Of a stretch of 64,000 nt of DNA, positions 26,269 through 36,258 are shown one piece after another. This DNA comes from Sphaerimonospora thailandensis (GTDB lineage Bacteria; Actinomycetota; Actinomycetes; Streptosporangiales; Streptosporangiaceae): NCBI RefSeq assembly GCF_016863115.1, contig NZ_BOOG01000039.1:1-64000 (forward strand), given 5' to 3'. Numbering within the stretch: position 1 is the first letter of the stretch; each line of letters opens with the position of its first letter. Below the pieces are notes generated by a model. It was not told where the DNA came from. It saw nothing but the letters and a program-made list of their open reading frames with translations, and ran no database searches. The translations under genes and the position numbers were made by a program.

Positions 26269-27675
26269 TCACATCTGGATGGCCTTCGCCTCCAGATACT
26301 CCTCCAGTCCGAGCTCGCCCAACTCGCGGCCGACCCCGGAGTGCTTGTAGCCCCCGAACGGCGCGAGCGGGTTGAACCTGCCGCCGTTGATCGCGACCTG
26401 ACCGGTGCGCAGCCTGCGCGCCACGGCGAGCGCCTTCTCCTCGGTTTCCGCCCACACCGCGCCGGACAGTCCGTACGGCGTGCCGTTGGCGATCTCGACG
26501 GCCTCGTCCTCGGTGCCGAACGGGATGATCGACAGGACCGGACCGAAGATCTCCTCCTGCTCGATCGACATGCCCGGGGAGACGCCGGCGAACACGGCGG
26601 GCTCGACGTAGAAGCCCCGTTCCATCGGACTGTCCGTACCACCCAGCACCAGCCGGGCGCCCTCCTCCTGGCCGAGGTTGAGATAGCGGATCACCCGATC
26701 GCGCTGCGCGGCGGAGACCAGCGGTCCCAGACGGGTGCCCTCGGCGAAGGGATCACCCGGGGTGTACTTCCCGGCGAAGCCCACGGCCAGCCGCACCGCC
26801 TCGTCGTAGGAGTCCCAGTGCACGAGCATGCGGCTCAGGGCCGAACAGGTCTGGCCGGAGTTGACATAGGCGCCCGCGACGCCCACCTTCACGGCGGTCT
26901 CCAGATCGGCGCCGGGCAGGATCACATTGGCCGACTTGCCGCCGAGTTCCAGTGCGACCCGCTTGACCGTGTCGGCGGCCAGGGCGGCGACGCGGCGGCC
27001 CGCCCGGGTCGAGCCGGTGAACGACACCATGTCCACGCCGGGGTGGCCGGCGATCGCCTCGCCGACGACCGGCCCGCGCCCGCTGACCATGTTGAACACG
27101 CCGGGCGGCAGACCCACCTCGTGCAGGATGTCCGCGAGGGCGTACGCCGCCAGCGGCGCCACCTCACTCGGCTTGAGCACGACGGTGCAGCCCGCGGCGA
27201 TCGCCGGGGCCACCTTGCAGATGATCTGGTGGAGCGGGTAGTTCCACGGCGTGATCGCGCCCACCACGCCCACGGGCTCGCGGACGATCAGCGAATTGCC
27301 CACCCGGCCCGCGTCGAAGGCGTACCGCCCGGCGAGCTCCGCGTACGACTCCAGGACGCCGACCGGCATCAGGGTCTGCACCTTCAGCGCGAGCGCGAGC
27401 GGCGCGCCCATGTCGGTGGCGATCGTCGCGGCGATGTCGTCGGCTCGCTCACGCAGCAGGCCCGCCGCCGCCGACAGGAACCGGGCCCGCTCGGCCGGAG
27501 CGGCCGACGACCACCACGGGAAGGCCGCACGGGCTGCGGAGACCGCGGCCTCGACGTCGCCGGGTGAGCCCGCCGGCACCCGGTCGACGACCTCCTCGGT
27601 GGTGGGATTCACGACGTCGACACTCTCGCCGGAGGCGGACGGCACCCAGGCTCCGTTCAGGTAAAGGTGGCGCAC
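26269..27675 (-). CDS. NAD(P)-dependent aldehyde dehydrogenase
   Basis: 468 residues of the ALDH superfamily, oxidising an aldehyde to the acid. Active-site elements are present: general-base Glu in ELGGKSANV, nucleophile Cys in [11 protein letters not shown], the Asn of TPWNYPLHQ, and the late EEIFGPVL motif. The physiological substrate cannot be told from sequence. GTG 27675 has AAGGA seven bases upstream; the frame extends 23 codons more without a site. Confidence 0.9.
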   Translation of the reverse strand: MRHLYLNGAWVPSASGESVDVVNPTTEEVVDRVPAGSPGDVEAAVSAARAAFPWWSSAAPAERARFLSAAAGLLRERADDIAATIATDMGAPLALALKVQTLMPVGVLESYAELAGRYAFDAGRVGNSLIVREPVGVVGAITPWNYPLHQIICKVAPAIAAGCTVVLKPSEVAPLAAYALADILHEVGLPPGVFNMVSGRGPVVGEAIAGHPGVDMVSFTGSTRAGRRVAALAADTVKRVALELGGKSANVILPGADLETAVKVGVAGAYVNSGQTCSALSRMLVHWDSYDEAVRLAVGFAGKYTPGDPFAEGTRLGPLVSAAQRDRVIRYLNLGQEEGARLVLGGTDSPMERGFYVEPAVFAGVSPGMSIEQEEIFGPVLSIIPFGTEDEAVEIANGTPYGLSGAVWAETEEKALAVARRLRTGQVAINGGRFNPLAPFGGYKHSGVGRELGELGLEEYLEAKAIQM

Positions 27676-27892
27676 GATCTCATCCTTGCGCGGCTGCCGC
27701 CGGAACGCGAGTACGGCGCCGCTCTCCGGCGGTTTCGATCTCATATCACCGAACGAACACCATCAATTTGGACACGGTCGATTTCGAGACCATTCCCCGC
27801 GCTGGCCGGAATGTGGTTGCATCGATCACCACCCGGGTTGTCAGCCCCGCTGTCAGCCCGGCCGGTTTCTCCATTACCCGGTAGGAGAGGTC

Positions 27893-27982
27893 GTGAATGC
27901 TGCCTTGTCGGTGCGGCGTGGCAAGATTCTGGCCATCCCTTTCGCGATGTGCGGCTGGGTCGGGGGCGTTGATATGCGATGA
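27893..27982 (+). CDS. 29-residue leader ORF before pepN
   Basis: GTG start with AGGAG five bases before it. Encodes MNAALSVRRGKILAI followed by PFAMCGWVGGVDMR. Its stop lies within the ribosome site of pepN, nine bases before the pepN GTG, so the two could be translationally coupled. Basic then hydrophobic; function unknown. The same frame stays open upstream, so chance cannot be excluded. Confidence 0.4.
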   Translation: MNAALSVRRGKILAIPFAMCGWVGGVDMR

Positions 27983-27991
27983 GGAGCAGGT

Positions 27992-30556
27992 GTGGCAGGC
28001 AATCTGACTCGTGACGAGGCGCGGGAGCGGGCCCGGCTGTTGAACGTCCAGTCCTATCAGGTCGAACTCGACCTGACCGAGGGCGAGGAGCGGTTCGAGA
28101 GCATCACGACGGTCAACTTCACCTCCAGCCGTTCGGGGGCGGAAACTTTCATCGATCTGCACGGGGCTCACGTGCGCAGAGTCGTGCTCAACGGAAAAGA
28201 TCTCGACGTCCGCGCCTACGACGCCGAGAAGGGCCGCTTCCCGCTGCCGGACCTGGCAGAGGAGAACGAGCTGCGCATCGACGCCGACGCCTCCTACATG
28301 CGCACCGGGGAGGGTCTGCACCGGTTCGTCGACCCGGTCGACCAGCAGATCTACCTGCACAGCCAGTTCGAGACGGCGGACGCCCACCGGATGTACGCCT
28401 GCTTCGACCAGCCCGACCTCAAGGCGACCTTCGAGCTGACCGTGCTCGCGCCCGCCCACTGGGAGGTGGTCTCCAACGCCGCCCCCGACTCCGTCGAGAA
28501 GCTGGAGGAGCACCGGGGCAAGCACGGCACGCTCCAGGCGTCCAAGCGCTGGCACTTCCCGCCCACACCGCGCATCTCGACGTACATCACGGCGCTGGTC
28601 GCAGGGGCGTACGCCGTCGTGCGGGACGAACACGACGGGATCCCACTGGGCATCTACGTGCGGCGGTCGCTGGCCGAGCACCTGGACCCGGAGAACATCT
28701 TCGAGGTCACCAAGCAGGGCTTCGACTTCTTCCACCGCGTCTTCAGCGTGCGCTACCCCTTCGGGAAGTACGACCAGCTCTTCGTGCCGGAGTTCAACGC
28801 CGGCGCCATGGAGAACGCGGGCGCGGTGACATTCCTCGAGGACTACGTCTTCCGGTCGCGCGTCACCGACGCGATGGTGGAGCGCCGCGCCGAGACCATC
28901 CTGCACGAGATGGCGCACATGTGGTTCGGCGACCTGGTCACCATGCGGTGGTGGGACGACCTGTGGCTGAACGAGTCGTTCGCCACGTTCATGTCCGTCC
29001 TGTGCCAGGCCGAGGCCACTCGCTGGGGCCAGGGCGCGTGGACCACGTTCGCCAACATCGAGAAGGCCTGGGCCTACCGGCAGGACCAGCTCCCCTCGAC
29101 TCACCCGATCGCCGCCGACATCCCGGACATGCAGGCCGTGGAGGTCAACTTCGACGGGATCACGTACGCCAAGGGCGCCTCGGTGCTCAAGCAGCTCGTC
29201 GCCTACGTCGGCCTCGACAACTTCCTCGCCGGGGTCCGCGACTACTTCGGTGAGCACGCCTGGGGCAACACGAGCCTGCAGGACCTGCTCTCCGCACTTG
29301 AGCGCACCTCGGGCCGCGACCTGTCGGCGTGGTCGAAGGAGTGGCTGGAGACCTCGGGGGTCAACACGCTGCGCCCGTCGTTCACCCTCGACGGCGAGGG
29401 TAGGTTCGCCTCCTTCGACGTGCTGCAGGAGGCGACCTCCGAACACCCCACCCTGCGTTCCCACCGGATCGCGATCGGCCTGTACTCGATGGACGGTGGC
29501 GTGCTGACCAGGACCAAGCGGGTGGAGCTCGACGTCGTCGGCGCCCGCACGGCCGTCCCGGAGCTGGTGGGCGAGCCCCGGCCTGACCTGGTGCTGGTCA
29601 ACGACGACGACCTCACCTACGCCAAGATCCGGCTCGACGATCGGTCGCTGGAGACCCTGGTGGGCGGCGCCATCACCGCGTTCCGGGACTCCCTGCCCCG
29701 CGCCCTGTGCTGGTCGGCCGCGTGGGACATGACGCGCGACGCGGAGATGGCCACCCGTGACTACGTGAAGCTGGTGGTCTCAGGGGTCGACTCGGTGCGC
29801 GACATCACGGTGGTGCAGGCCGTGCTGCGCCAGGCCCGCCAGGCCGTGCAGCAGTACGCCGACCCGGCGTGGCGGCCGACCGGCATCGCCGAGCTGGCCG
29901 CGGCGCTGCGCCGCCTGATCGCGGCGGCCGAGCCCGGCTCCGACCACCAGCTCGCGTACGTCAACGCGTTCACCGCGGTCGCCACCTCCGCCGAGGATCT
30001 GGCGTTCGTCAAGGGCATCCTCGAGGGCACCGCCGTACCCGACGGGCTGACCGTCGACGCCGACCTCCGCTGGACGCTCACGCACTCGCTGGTCGTCGGC
30101 GGCGTGCTCGACGCCGAGGACATCGACGCGGAGCTGGTGCGTGATGCCACCGCGACGGGCGAGCGCTCGGCCGCGATGTGCCGGGCTGCGCTCCCGACGC
30201 CCGAGGCCAAGGAGCAGGCCTGGGCGTCGATCACCGTCGGCACGCTGAGCGGGGCGCTGCTGCGCTCCACGATCCTCGGCTTCATGGACCCGCACCACGT
30301 CGACCTGCTGGAGCCGTACGGCGAGAGGTACTTCGACGAGGTCGGGCGCATCTGGAGCACGTGGACGTCCGACATGGCGCAGAACTTCGCGATCGGCTGC
30401 TACCCGGCCCTGCTGATCCGGCCCGAGACCGTGACCATGACGCAGGACCGCATCAGCGCGGCGCAGCCGCCGCACGCGCTGCGCCGGCTGCTGCTGGAGG
30501 GCGCCGACGGCGTCAGCCGGGCCCTGCGGGCCCAGGCGAGGGACGCCTCGGCCTGA
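27992..30556 (+). CDS. pepN: Aminopeptidase N (M1 metallopeptidase)
   Basis: Zinc aminopeptidase of 854 residues removing N-terminal amino acids from peptides. The substrate-anchoring GAMEN is at 271-275. The zinc motif HEMAH is at 305-309, with the downstream Glu in WLNESFA. The C-terminal ~400 residues are the helical ERAP1-like domain. GTG 27992 follows GAGGAG. It ends with a perfect 13-base hairpin. Together with the oligopeptidase at 37 kb it would complete the breakdown of Clp products. Confidence 0.95.
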   Translation: MAGNLTRDEARERARLLNVQSYQVELDLTEGEERFESITTVNFTSSRSGAETFIDLHGAHVRRVVLNGKDLDVRAYDAEKGRFPLPDLAEENELRIDADASYMRTGEGLHRFVDPVDQQIYLHSQFETADAHRMYACFDQPDLKATFELTVLAPAHWEVVSNAAPDSVEKLEEHRGKHGTLQASKRWHFPPTPRISTYITALVAGAYAVVRDEHDGIPLGIYVRRSLAEHLDPENIFEVTKQGFDFFHRVFSVRYPFGKYDQLFVPEFNAGAMENAGAVTFLEDYVFRSRVTDAMVERRAETILHEMAHMWFGDLVTMRWWDDLWLNESFATFMSVLCQAEATRWGQGAWTTFANIEKAWAYRQDQLPSTHPIAADIPDMQAVEVNFDGITYAKGASVLKQLVAYVGLDNFLAGVRDYFGEHAWGNTSLQDLLSALERTSGRDLSAWSKEWLETSGVNTLRPSFTLDGEGRFASFDVLQEATSEHPTLRSHRIAIGLYSMDGGVLTRTKRVELDVVGARTAVPELVGEPRPDLVLVNDDDLTYAKIRLDDRSLETLVGGAITAFRDSLPRALCWSAAWDMTRDAEMATRDYVKLVVSGVDSVRDITVVQAVLRQARQAVQQYADPAWRPTGIAELAAALRRLIAAAEPGSDHQLAYVNAFTAVATSAEDLAFVKGILEGTAVPDGLTVDADLRWTLTHSLVVGGVLDAEDIDAELVRDATATGERSAAMCRAALPTPEAKEQAWASITVGTLSGALLRSTILGFMDPHHVDLLEPYGERYFDEVGRIWSTWTSDMAQNFAIGCYPALLIRPETVTMTQDRISAAQPPHALRRLLLEGADGVSRALRAQARDASA

Positions 30557-30590
30557 CCCGCGCCCGGCGCAGAGTCCCGCACAGGCACAG

Positions 30591-30620
30591 ACGGGCCCCG
30601 GCACCCCTGCCGGGGCCCGT
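30591..30620 (+). terminator. Terminator after pepN
   Basis: Perfect 13-base stem ACGGGCCCCGGCA/TGCCGGGGCCCGT with a CCCC loop, 34 bases past the stop. No U-run, as usual in this GC range. Confidence 0.85.
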
Positions 30621-30736
30621 TCCGAGGGCGAAAGCGGGGCGCAAGGGGGATGCAAGCGGCCGACGATGGGATGGAGGGGACCGGGCCGCCACGCCGTACA
30701 CCCGGGTCTACCGTTCCTTCCAGGAGGCCCCCTCCG

Positions 30737-31291
30737 ATGATCCCCGCAGACGACAGCGCCCAGCACCTGACCGACGCGCCGCCACGCCGGGGCGACGTCA
30801 AGGTCTTCCCCGCACCCCCACGAAGCTCATCCTCCGGAACCTCGCCTTTCCGGCTGATCGAGGACGGGCCGCGGCCCGCCGATCTGGTCACTCCGGAAGA
30901 TCTCAAGCGCGTTCTCGGCATAGACGTGGGGCCCCCGGCGGCCTTCGACGCCGACCTTCCGGCGCCCTCCTGGCTGAGCGTGCGGTCCTGCAGCTACCGG
31001 TCCGGCGACGGCGTGCGGGTCGACGTACACGCGGCCGCGGGCATGCACTCCCGCTATCTGATGGTGCTCGGCCACATCGTGACCAGGGTCCAGGGGCGGC
31101 CGATCCAGGGGATCGGCGGCGGCGCGATGCTCTATCCGGGGCTGGTGGCCGCCCGGTCGGGCCGGGGCACGTTCGTGATCAGCGTCTCCGCTCTCACCGG
31201 GCCGCCGCCGTCCGATCCGCTGATCGACCTCGCCCGTACGGCGGCCGCACGGCTCGCCGAGACCCGCTCGACCCGCCCGCGGACCGTGTGA
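30737..31291 (+). CDS. Hypothetical protein, possibly altered at its 3' end
   Basis: No family recognised. 184 residues with a disordered Pro/Ser-rich first third, then LVTPEDLKRVLGIDV and WLSVRSCSYRSGDGVRVDV, a layout loosely like DUF3558 proteins but without a lipoprotein signal. ATG 30737 has AGGAGG nine bases upstream. The last ~12 residues (AETRSTRPRTV) are antisense to the start of an amidase remnant, suggesting that the original C terminus was replaced when the two were joined. Confidence 0.6.
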   Translation: MIPADDSAQHLTDAPPRRGDVKVFPAPPRSSSSGTSPFRLIEDGPRPADLVTPEDLKRVLGIDVGPPAAFDADLPAPSWLSVRSCSYRSGDGVRVDVHAAAGMHSRYLMVLGHIVTRVQGRPIQGIGGGAMLYPGLVAARSGRGTFVISVSALTGPPPSDPLIDLARTAAARLAETRSTRPRTV

Positions 31292-31486
31292 GGTCCCAGG
31301 GCGTACGGGCGGGCTCGCCGACGTAGGTCTCCGTGTGACACGGCATACCGAACTCAGGAGTGCCGGCCTTGCCCGCCATGATCCTCCCGATCGCGAGGTT
31401 CAGGTCCTTGATCTCGACGGGGACAGTTCCCGGGAACGTACGGCGGCCGCCTGCTCAAGAGCGGTAAGATCATGAATGTCTGCCAC
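31255..31486 (-). pseudogene. Remnant of an amidase-signature enzyme
   Basis: Two pieces in different frames are recognisable. From the GTG at 31486 comes an amidase-like start VADIHDLTALEQAAAVRSR then ELSP. After a frame change come VPVEIKDLNLAIG and GKAGTPEFGMPCHTE, then PARTPWDLTRSAGGSSGS. The IKDL, GK-TPEFG, NPWD-type and GGSSG motifs are classic amidase signature elements. The spacing between them shows internal deletions, and everything after GGSSG is gone. It is therefore a decayed, non-functional gene. The rest of the 31292-31620 gap holds only promoter-like sequence for the NERD gene. Confidence 0.75.
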
Positions 31487-31620
31487 GTACCGAACGGTAG
31501 GCCTCTCGTACGGAGATATCTAGAGAAGATACCCACAGGAGTGCGCCGTGAACCGGTTCAAGCAGGCCACAAAAGTATGAACCAACCAACACTAGGCAGC
31601 CCGTTGACAGCTCGACTACC

Positions 31621-32556
31621 GTGAGTGATGTGGATACCGGTCCAGCGCCCGAAAACGGTCACGATACGTCACCCATTTGGGTGAGCGACCCCCCGTCGGA
31701 GCCGTCCCAGTCGTCGCCGACCGCATCGGGAACCCCAGCGGCACCACCCGCCGCGCAGGCGACGGCCCGGACGGCCGCACCGCCACCGCAGCCGCCGCCC
31801 GACGCTCCCCCGAAGGCGCACATCCATGCCCCTACACCGGCCCTGCGGAAGTCGCCGTTCGAGCGGGCGTCGATCGGTTTCCTGATGCGTGACCCGAGAT
31901 ACCGTCACCTGCGTCTGCGCGCGCTGATCGGGTTCGCGGCCGGCATCGTGGCCGGAATCCTCTTCGCGAACTGGCGGATCGGCCTCACCGCCGCGATCCT
32001 CGCGGTCATAGTCGACACCGTGTATCGGGCGCGGACCGTCTCGTCGATCCCGGCGTGGCGGCGCACCTCGGCCGCGGAACGCCGTACGGAAGGCCAACTC
32101 AAGAAGCTCGAGCGCAGCGGGTACCGGACGCTGCACGCCCGGGCCATCCCCGGCAGCGAGGCGCAGATCGATCATCTGGTGGTCGGCCCCACCGGGGTCT
32201 ACGCGGTGGACTCGGAGAAGTGGGACCGGCGCCTTCCCGTGCGGGTGCAGTCGCACCGCAAGCTGTTCCACGGGCCGTTCAATCGGAAGCCGAGGCTCGA
32301 CGAGGCCCGCTGGGAGGCCGCCCAGGCCAGCGAGCTGATCAGTGAGGCGCTGGGCCGCGAGATCACCATCGTGCCGTCCCTGGCGATCTACGGCCCGGCG
32401 ATTCCGTGGCGGATCCTCAACATCCGCGAGGTGGACGTGTTCTCCGGCGGTCTCGTCCGCAAATGGATCACCAAGCGGGAGAGGTCGCTCACCTCCGAGG
32501 AGATCGACGCCATCTACCGTGCTGCCGGGCGGGTCCTGCCGCCTCGCTACGAGTAG
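31621..32556 (+). CDS. NERD domain membrane protein
   Basis: 311 residues. A Pro/Ala-rich disordered N terminus (to ~75) is followed by two membrane segments (IGFAAGIVAGILFANW, GLTAAILAVIVDTVY) and then a NERD domain from ~155, with EGQLKKLERSGYRTLH, IDHLVVGPTGVYAVDSEKW and the LAIYGPAIPW region. NERD is a nuclease-related fold; the Asp of IDHLVV and the Glu-x-Lys of SEKW correspond to nuclease active-site positions. Role unknown, possibly DNA or RNA processing at the membrane. The GTG start is tentative. Confidence 0.75.
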   Translation: MSDVDTGPAPENGHDTSPIWVSDPPSEPSQSSPTASGTPAAPPAAQATARTAAPPPQPPPDAPPKAHIHAPTPALRKSPFERASIGFLMRDPRYRHLRLRALIGFAAGIVAGILFANWRIGLTAAILAVIVDTVYRARTVSSIPAWRRTSAAERRTEGQLKKLERSGYRTLHARAIPGSEAQIDHLVVGPTGVYAVDSEKWDRRLPVRVQSHRKLFHGPFNRKPRLDEARWEAAQASELISEALGREITIVPSLAIYGPAIPWRILNIREVDVFSGGLVRKWITKRERSLTSEEIDAIYRAAGRVLPPRYE

Positions 32557-32685
32557 CGCGGCCCGCCGCCGGTCGGCTCCGTCGCCAGGCGCGACACGGC
32601 GTCCGAGCCGTGGACACGCGGTCTCGACAGCCGGGCGGTAGCCGTACCATTTGAGGACCCGTAGTCTTCGGATGGGAGTCCGCCC

Positions 32686-34524
32686 ATGCCCGCGCTCAGA
32701 TCACGTACGGTCACGCACGGCAGGAACATGGTCGGTGCCCGGGCGCTGCTCAGGGCCACGGGAGTGGCGGGCAGCGACTTCGGCAAGCCGATCGTCGCGG
32801 TTGCCAACAGCTTCACCCAGTTCGTCCCCGGCCACGTGCATCTGCGCGAGGTCGGCGACGTGGTCGCCGCAGCGGTCCGGGAGGCCGGCGCCATCCCGCG
32901 CGAATTCAACACGATCGCGGTCGACGACGGCATCGCGATGGGTCATGGCGGCATGCTCTACTCGCTGCCGTCCCGGGAGCTCATCGCCGACGCGGTCGAG
33001 TACATGGTGAACGCCCACTGCGCCGACGCGCTGGTCTGCGTCTCCAACTGCGACAAGATCACACCGGGGATGCTGCTCGCGGCCTTCCGGCTCAACATCC
33101 CGACGGTCTTCGTGTCCGGCGGCCCGATGGAGGCGGGGAAGACCCCCGGCCGCAAGCTCGACCTGATCGACCCGATGATCGCCGCCGCCGACGACAGCGT
33201 CTCCGACGACGAACTGCTCGCGATGGAGGAGAGCGCCTGTCCGACCTGCGGCTCCTGCAGCGGCATGTTCACCGCCAACTCGATGAACTGCCTGGCCGAG
33301 GCGATCGGCCTGGCGCTGCCCGGCAACGGCACGACGCTCGCCACTCACGCGGCGCGCAAGACGCTGTTCGAGAAGGCCGGCCGCGCCGTGGTGGAGATCG
33401 CCCGGCGCTACTACGAGCAGGACGACGAGACGGTCCTGCCGCGGAGCATCGCCGGCCGTGACGCGTTCGAGAACGCGATGGCACTCGATGTGGCCATGGG
33501 CGGTTCGACCAACACGATCCTGCACCTGCTCGCCGCGGCCCGGGAGGCCGGAGTCGACTTCGGGCTCAAGGAGATCAACGAGGTGTCGCTGCGGGTGCCG
33601 TGCCTGTGCAAGGTCGCCCCGGCGACTTCCAAGTACCACGTCGAGGACGTCCACCGCGCCGGCGGCATCCCCGGCATCCTCGGGGAGCTCGACCGGGCCG
33701 GTCTGCTCCACCGCGACGTGCCCACCATCCACTCGGCGTCCCTGGCGGACTGTCTGGCCGAGTGGGACCCGAAGTCGCCCGGGGTCACCGACGAGGCGAT
33801 CGAGTTGTGGCACGCCGCCCCCGGCAACGTCCGCACGGTCCGGCCCTTCTCTCAGGAGGCCCGATGGGAGACGCTCGACCTCGACCGCGCCGAGGGCTGC
33901 ATCCGTGACAGGGAACACGCCTACACCCAGGACGGCGGCCTCGCCGTGCTGTACGGCAACCTGGCCCAGGACGGCTGCGTGGTGAAGACGGCAGGCGTCG
34001 ACGAGTCGATCTGGCGGTTCTCCGGTCCGGCCGTGGTGTTCGAGTCCCAGGAGGAGGCGGTCGAAGGCATCCTGGGGAACAGGGTCAAGCCCGGCGACGT
34101 GGTCGTCATCCGCTACGAGGGCCCCAAGGGCGGCCCCGGCATGCAGGAGATGCTCTACCCGACGAGCTTCCTCAAGGGCAAGGGCCTCGGCAAGGCGTGC
34201 GCGCTCGTCACCGACGGCCGGTTCTCCGGCGGGACGTCGGGCCTGTCCATCGGGCACGCGTCGCCCGAAGCGGCCGAGGGCGGCATCATGGCCCTCGTGG
34301 CCGACGGCGACATCATCGAAATCGACATCCCGGGCCGATCGATCGAACTCAGGGTGCCGGAGGAGGAACTGGCCACCCGACGGGAGCGGCTGCTCGCGGA
34401 CCTCGGCGGCTACCGCGCCCGTGACCGGCACAGGCCGGTCTCCGCCGCGCTGCAGGCGTACGCGGCGTTGACCACCTCGGCCTCAACTGGAGCCTCCCGC
34501 GACCTGTCCCAGCTCTCCCGTTGA
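32686..34524 (+). CDS. ilvD: Dihydroxy-acid dehydratase
   Basis: Iron-sulphur enzyme of valine, isoleucine and pantothenate synthesis, 612 residues. Cluster ligand candidates are Cys122 in [10 protein letters not shown] and the [10 protein letters not shown] motif (Cys185, 188 and 191). The DRFSGG-type site appears as [19 protein letters not shown] 32686. Not linked to ilvBNC here. A long perfect hairpin ends the transcript. Confidence 0.95.
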   Translation: MPALRSRTVTHGRNMVGARALLRATGVAGSDFGKPIVAVANSFTQFVPGHVHLREVGDVVAAAVREAGAIPREFNTIAVDDGIAMGHGGMLYSLPSRELIADAVEYMVNAHCADALVCVSNCDKITPGMLLAAFRLNIPTVFVSGGPMEAGKTPGRKLDLIDPMIAAADDSVSDDELLAMEESACPTCGSCSGMFTANSMNCLAEAIGLALPGNGTTLATHAARKTLFEKAGRAVVEIARRYYEQDDETVLPRSIAGRDAFENAMALDVAMGGSTNTILHLLAAAREAGVDFGLKEINEVSLRVPCLCKVAPATSKYHVEDVHRAGGIPGILGELDRAGLLHRDVPTIHSASLADCLAEWDPKSPGVTDEAIELWHAAPGNVRTVRPFSQEARWETLDLDRAEGCIRDREHAYTQDGGLAVLYGNLAQDGCVVKTAGVDESIWRFSGPAVVFESQEEAVEGILGNRVKPGDVVVIRYEGPKGGPGMQEMLYPTSFLKGKGLGKACALVTDGRFSGGTSGLSIGHASPEAAEGGIMALVADGDIIEIDIPGRSIELRVPEEELATRRERLLADLGGYRARDRHRPVSAALQAYAALTTSASTGASRDLSQLSR

Positions 34525-34533
34525 CCACCCAAC

Positions 34534-34566
34534 CCGTGATCTTGCAGTTGATTCGCAAGATCACGG
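34534..34566 (+). terminator. Terminator after ilvD
   Basis: Perfect 12-base stem CCGTGATCTTGC/GCAAGATCACGG with a nine-base loop, starting ten bases after the stop. Confidence 0.85.
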
Positions 34567-34598
34567 TGGGGTGTGGCCGTGGGGTTAGAAGTCGATTA

Positions 34599-34633
34599 CG
34601 TGTTCGGAAAAGCCCGATAGCGTGTTCGGAAAA
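34599..34633 (+). repeat. Direct repeat pair before the WYL gene
   Basis: CGTGTTCGGAAAA occurs at 34599-34611 and 34621-34633, start to start 22 bases, i.e. two helical turns. Likely tandem operators or promoter elements for the WYL-domain gene. Confidence 0.6.
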
Positions 34634-34662
34634 ATGTCAGTGCTCGCCGTTATCGTCAAGGT

Positions 34663-35154
34663 ATGGCCAACGTCACAAGGCATTCGCTGACAGCGGCGGA
34701 GATCGCCGCACTCGCCCTGTCACTCGCCCATCTCGGGGCAGGCCCGCAGTCCGTCACCGCCCGCCGCGGGCTGCGTCACGCATTCGACCACCTCGACCTC
34801 GACGACGACGTCATCGCCACCACCCTGGCCACGCTGACCACACCGCTTCCGCCCGATGTGGCCAGGCGGGCGAGGCTGATGGCGAACGCCGTCACCGCCC
34901 GGCTGGTGATCCGCCTCCAGTATCTCGACGCTGCGGGCCATCTCACGATCCGCGACGTCGAGCCGGTGACCTGCCTGGTCCATCGCGAGTTCTGGTACCT
35001 GGTCGGCTGGTGCCGCCTCCGCCGCGGGATCAGGGCATTTCGATTCGACCGGATAGTCGCGGTCGAGCCCACCGATCTCCCGGCCCGGCCGCACCTGCCC
35101 GAGCGCTATCTCCCCTTCCAGCGCCGTACGGCCAAACGCCGCAAAGCGGCCTGA
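34663..35154 (+). CDS. Isolated WYL-domain protein
   Basis: 163 residues, half the length of usual HTH-WYL regulators. The C-terminal WYL fold is clear: RLQYLDAAGHLTIRDVEP, HREFWYLVGWCRLR and IRAFRFDRIVAVEPTD. The N terminus (residues 1-75) is helical but shows no winged-helix DNA-binding motif. WYL domains sense nucleic acids or ligands and often control defence or repair genes. Either a stand-alone sensor or a truncated regulator; no frameshifted HTH segment is visible upstream. ATG 34663 with a weak AAGG site. Confidence 0.75.
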   Translation: MANVTRHSLTAAEIAALALSLAHLGAGPQSVTARRGLRHAFDHLDLDDDVIATTLATLTTPLPPDVARRARLMANAVTARLVIRLQYLDAAGHLTIRDVEPVTCLVHREFWYLVGWCRLRRGIRAFRFDRIVAVEPTDLPARPHLPERYLPFQRRTAKRRKAA

Positions 35155-35169
35155 CCGGTCACCCGGAGA

Positions 35170-35397
35170 TCACCCGCAGCAGCCACCGCCGCAGCAGCCA
35201 CCGCCACCGCCACCGCCACCGGAGGGGCGCGGAGCGGGGGCTGCGGCGGCCCGCCCGGTCACCGCGACCATGGACAGCAACTTCACGGTGTCGTCGTGGC
35301 CTGCCGGGCAGGCGGCCGGGGCGTTCGCCTCTGCCATCGGCCGGTTGAGTTCGAAGGTGGATCCGCACGCACGGCAACGGTAGTCATAGCGAGGCAT
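35170..35397 (-). CDS. FmdB-family zinc-ribbon protein
   Basis: 75 residues. The N-terminal zinc ribbon MPRYDYRCRACGSTFEL with a second knuckle CPAGHDD is followed by a Gly-rich tail ending GGCCGGGCCG. The tail is encoded by simple CCG/CAG-type repeats. Probable nucleic-acid or protein binding; role unknown. Last gene of a minus-strand cluster with a GNAT and an HNH protein. Confidence 0.85.
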   Translation of the reverse strand: MPRYDYRCRACGSTFELNRPMAEANAPAACPAGHDDTVKLLSMVAVTGRAAAAPAPRPSGGGGGGGGCCGGGCCG

Positions 35398-35426
35398 GCT
35401 CACAGGGTACGGCGTTCGCCGGGTCT

Positions 35427-36245
35427 CTAGGTGAAATGGATCGTGGCGTGGTCGGCGACCGGGAGGAAGCCCAGCTTCCGGTAGACGGAGTTCGACGTGG
35501 GGTTGGCGAGATCGGCGAACAGCAGCACCTCGGCGGCCCCCTCGTCCATCACCTTCCGGCTGGCCGCGTGGGTCACGGCACTGCCGTACCCACGGCGGCG
35601 GAACTCGGGAGGTGTGTAGACGGGCCCGATCCTCGACATGCCCGCGATGGGGGTGGAGGCGGCTGCCAGCGCCACGCACCGGCCGCCGTCCTCCCACCAG
35701 AGCAGCTCCGCACGATTGATCTTCGCCGAGGCGACCGGGGTGGGATCGGCGCCGACGTCCACATCGGCCTCCGCCTGGAACTCGCGGAACCACTGGGCGG
35801 CCTCGTCCAGCTCGCCGATGGTGGCCGTACGGGCCTTGCCAGGGACGGCGCACGGCGCGAGCGCGCCGAGCCGGTAGAGGCGTTCGACACTGCGGTGCCG
35901 TTCGGGCCGCCACCAGTCCCGCGCGAACGCCTCCGCCGCGTTCAGCGGGCCGCCGACCGCGCCGACCACCCGTTCCCTCTCGATCAGCTCCCGGACCAGC
36001 AGAGACAGTGCGGGCGAGGGCACGTCACCGATCCGCAACGGGTAGGGCGGCGTGTGAACGACCACACCGGCCACCGACCCGTCGTCGTCTTCGAACCAGC
36101 CCATCAGCGGGTCCTCCGCGTACTGGCCTGCACGCAAACCGCGTAACACGGTCAGCGAGACCGTGTTACGGACCGGGTCGCGCAGCAGCCACGGCTCGAC
36201 CACCGCCGCGAACTCCTCGACATCCCTGGTGAACGTCCACCTCAT
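35427..36245 (-). CDS. GNAT family N-acetyltransferase
   Basis: 272 residues. The N-terminal half is a degenerate GNAT-like unit; the C-terminal half has the full acetyl-CoA site (IGPVYTPPEFRRRGYGSAVT) and the terminal VYRKLGFLPVADHATI. Substrate unknown. It follows the HNH gene by 13 bases and precedes fmdB by 29, so an operon is likely. Confidence 0.85.
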   Translation of the reverse strand: MRWTFTRDVEEFAAVVEPWLLRDPVRNTVSLTVLRGLRAGQYAEDPLMGWFEDDDGSVAGVVVHTPPYPLRIGDVPSPALSLLVRELIERERVVGAVGGPLNAAEAFARDWWRPERHRSVERLYRLGALAPCAVPGKARTATIGELDEAAQWFREFQAEADVDVGADPTPVASAKINRAELLWWEDGGRCVALAAASTPIAGMSRIGPVYTPPEFRRRGYGSAVTHAASRKVMDEGAAEVLLFADLANPTSNSVYRKLGFLPVADHATIHFT

Positions 36246-36258
36246 GACGACCGGCCTA

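Noticed and set aside
27686-27982. 98-codon ORF before pepN
   Set aside because: Its first two thirds lack a ribosome site and overlap the start region of the aldehyde dehydrogenase gene; only the final 30 codons have a plausible start.
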